From an uncultured Eubacteriales bacterium (GTDB lineage: Bacteria > Bacillota_A > Clostridia > Oscillospirales > Oscillospiraceae), in assembly GCA_949451265.1 (NCBI GenBank), contig CASTQR010000133.1, forward strand, positions 1-5,068: a DNA stretch of 5,068 nt, written 5' to 3'. The position numbers and the translations under genes were made by a program. The stretch's first letter is position 1; every line of letters starts with the position of its first letter. The notes below the pieces were generated by a model. That model had not been told where the DNA came from. It saw only the letters and a list, made by a program, of their open reading frames with translations, and made no database searches. Below, in pieces: positions 4,577 to 5,068 of the stretch.

Positions 4577-5068
4577 TCACGCCTTCTTCCGCTTTTTAGA
4601 GGTTTTTACGGGACTTCCGCTGTTCATGTATGCGCCCATGTGCTCCCGCAGCTTCTGGATGGCCCGGGAGTGGATCTGGGAGATGCGGGGCTCGCTCACC
4701 CCCATCACCTGGGCGATCTCCTTCATATGGAGGTTCTTTTCATAGTAGAGGGACAGGACGATCTGTTCGTTCTCCTGGAGGGAGGCAATCCCCGCCGCCA
4801 GCGTCTCCTGGAGCTCCTGGTCCTCCAGCACCGTCTCCGGCTGGAGCTTGGGGTCCTGGTCGGACAGCTCGAAGCGGTAGCCCTCCATGTCCCGGGCGTC
4901 CATCAGCGCGTCCAGGGACAGGGTGTTGGACAGGGCCACCCGGGCGGCCTCCTTCTGGTACTTGTCGGTGGCAATGCCCAGGTGCCCCGCCACCTCCTGG
5001 TCGGTGGGGAACCGCCCCAGCTCGTTGGCCAGATGGGACACCGCCGCGTCGATCTCCTTGGCCCGCTG
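4577..5068 (-). CDS. fliA: Flagellar sigma factor FliA/SigD (sigma-28 family), 5' end outside the window
   Basis: Alternative sigma factor that directs RNA polymerase to late flagellar and chemotaxis promoters. Only the last 163 residues are present; the frame stays open to the right edge, so regions 1 and 2 are missing from view. Region 3 starts with 'LANELGRFPTDQEVAGHLGI' (13-32 of the visible part), the FliA/WhiG version of region 3.0. Region 4 holds 'LQENEQIVLSLYYEKNLHMKEIAQVMGVSEPRISQIHSRAIQKLREHM' split as 4.1 (97-112) and the helix-turn-helix of 4.2 (113-144), which contacts the -35 box. The sequence after region 4 is a basic tail, 'VKTSKKRKKA'. The nearest GTG (5041) is not a credible start because region 3 residues continue before it. 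It precedes two rod genes and cheC-cheD-cheV, the gene classes that SigD controls. SigB/WhiG sporulation paralogues are less likely in this setting. Confidence 0.92.
   Translation of the reverse strand, partial: QRAKEIDAAVSHLANELGRFPTDQEVAGHLGIATDKYQKEAARVALSNTLSLDALMDARDMEGYRFELSDQDPKLQPETVLEDQELQETLAAGIASLQENEQIVLSLYYEKNLHMKEIAQVMGVSEPRISQIHSRAIQKLREHMGAYMNSGSPVKTSKKRKKA

Noticed and set aside
3847..4599. A 250-codon open frame on the plus strand
   Set aside because: It is antisense to the FlgF-like gene, with low-complexity His/Val/Leu/Gly composition and no recognisable family.
5039..5041. GTG at 5041 as the start of a short sigma factor
   Set aside because: The frame stays open to the window edge and continues with typical region 3 sequence (KEIDAAVSHL), so the gene is simply cut by the window.

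Overview
The window reads as one co-oriented, tightly packed block of motility and chemotaxis genes, all on the minus strand. In transcription order (right to left) it holds: the C-terminal part of a flagellar sigma factor (FliA/SigD family), two tandem flagellar rod proteins (FlgF/FlhO-like, then FlgG/FlhP-like), cheC, cheD, cheV, and the first 313 codons of an EAL-like/HDOD regulator that runs off the left edge. Gaps between the main genes are 4 to 34 bases, and cheC and cheD overlap by 8 bases. There is no non-coding stretch longer than about 35 bases, and I see no terminator or convincing internal promoter. The likeliest reading is a single operon that starts outside the window.

The organism is most likely a GC-rich Gram-positive of the Clostridia, perhaps of the Oscillospiraceae type. 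The grounds are the Bacillus/Clostridium-style combination of CheC, CheD and CheV with a SigD-type sigma factor and paired short FlgF/FlgG rod proteins, strong AGGAGG-type ribosome binding sites, and a marked preference for G or C at third codon positions. The taxonomic placement is inference from gene content and style, not from a database match.

Functionally the block links late flagellar assembly to sensory adaptation. The sigma factor would direct late flagellar and chemotaxis promoters, and the two rod proteins build the axial shaft of the basal body. CheC (CheY-P phosphatase) and CheD (receptor glutamine deamidase) form the known feedback pair, and CheV couples receptors to CheA while carrying its own phosphorylatable receiver. 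The last gene is a degenerate EAL plus HDOD protein that looks non-catalytic and may be a regulatory or protein-interaction factor for motility.

Nothing here is a wholly unknown system. The points worth a second look are: a CheC whose first phosphatase site has lost its Asn; a strongly degenerate EAL domain at the end of the operon; a 13-codon mini-ORF with its own ribosome binding site that joins cheD to cheV by ATGA overlaps at both ends; cysteines in the FlgF-like rod protein; and a gene order that differs from the Bacillus subtilis cheC-cheD-sigD arrangement. The long plus-strand reading frames are antisense shadows of the GC-rich genes.
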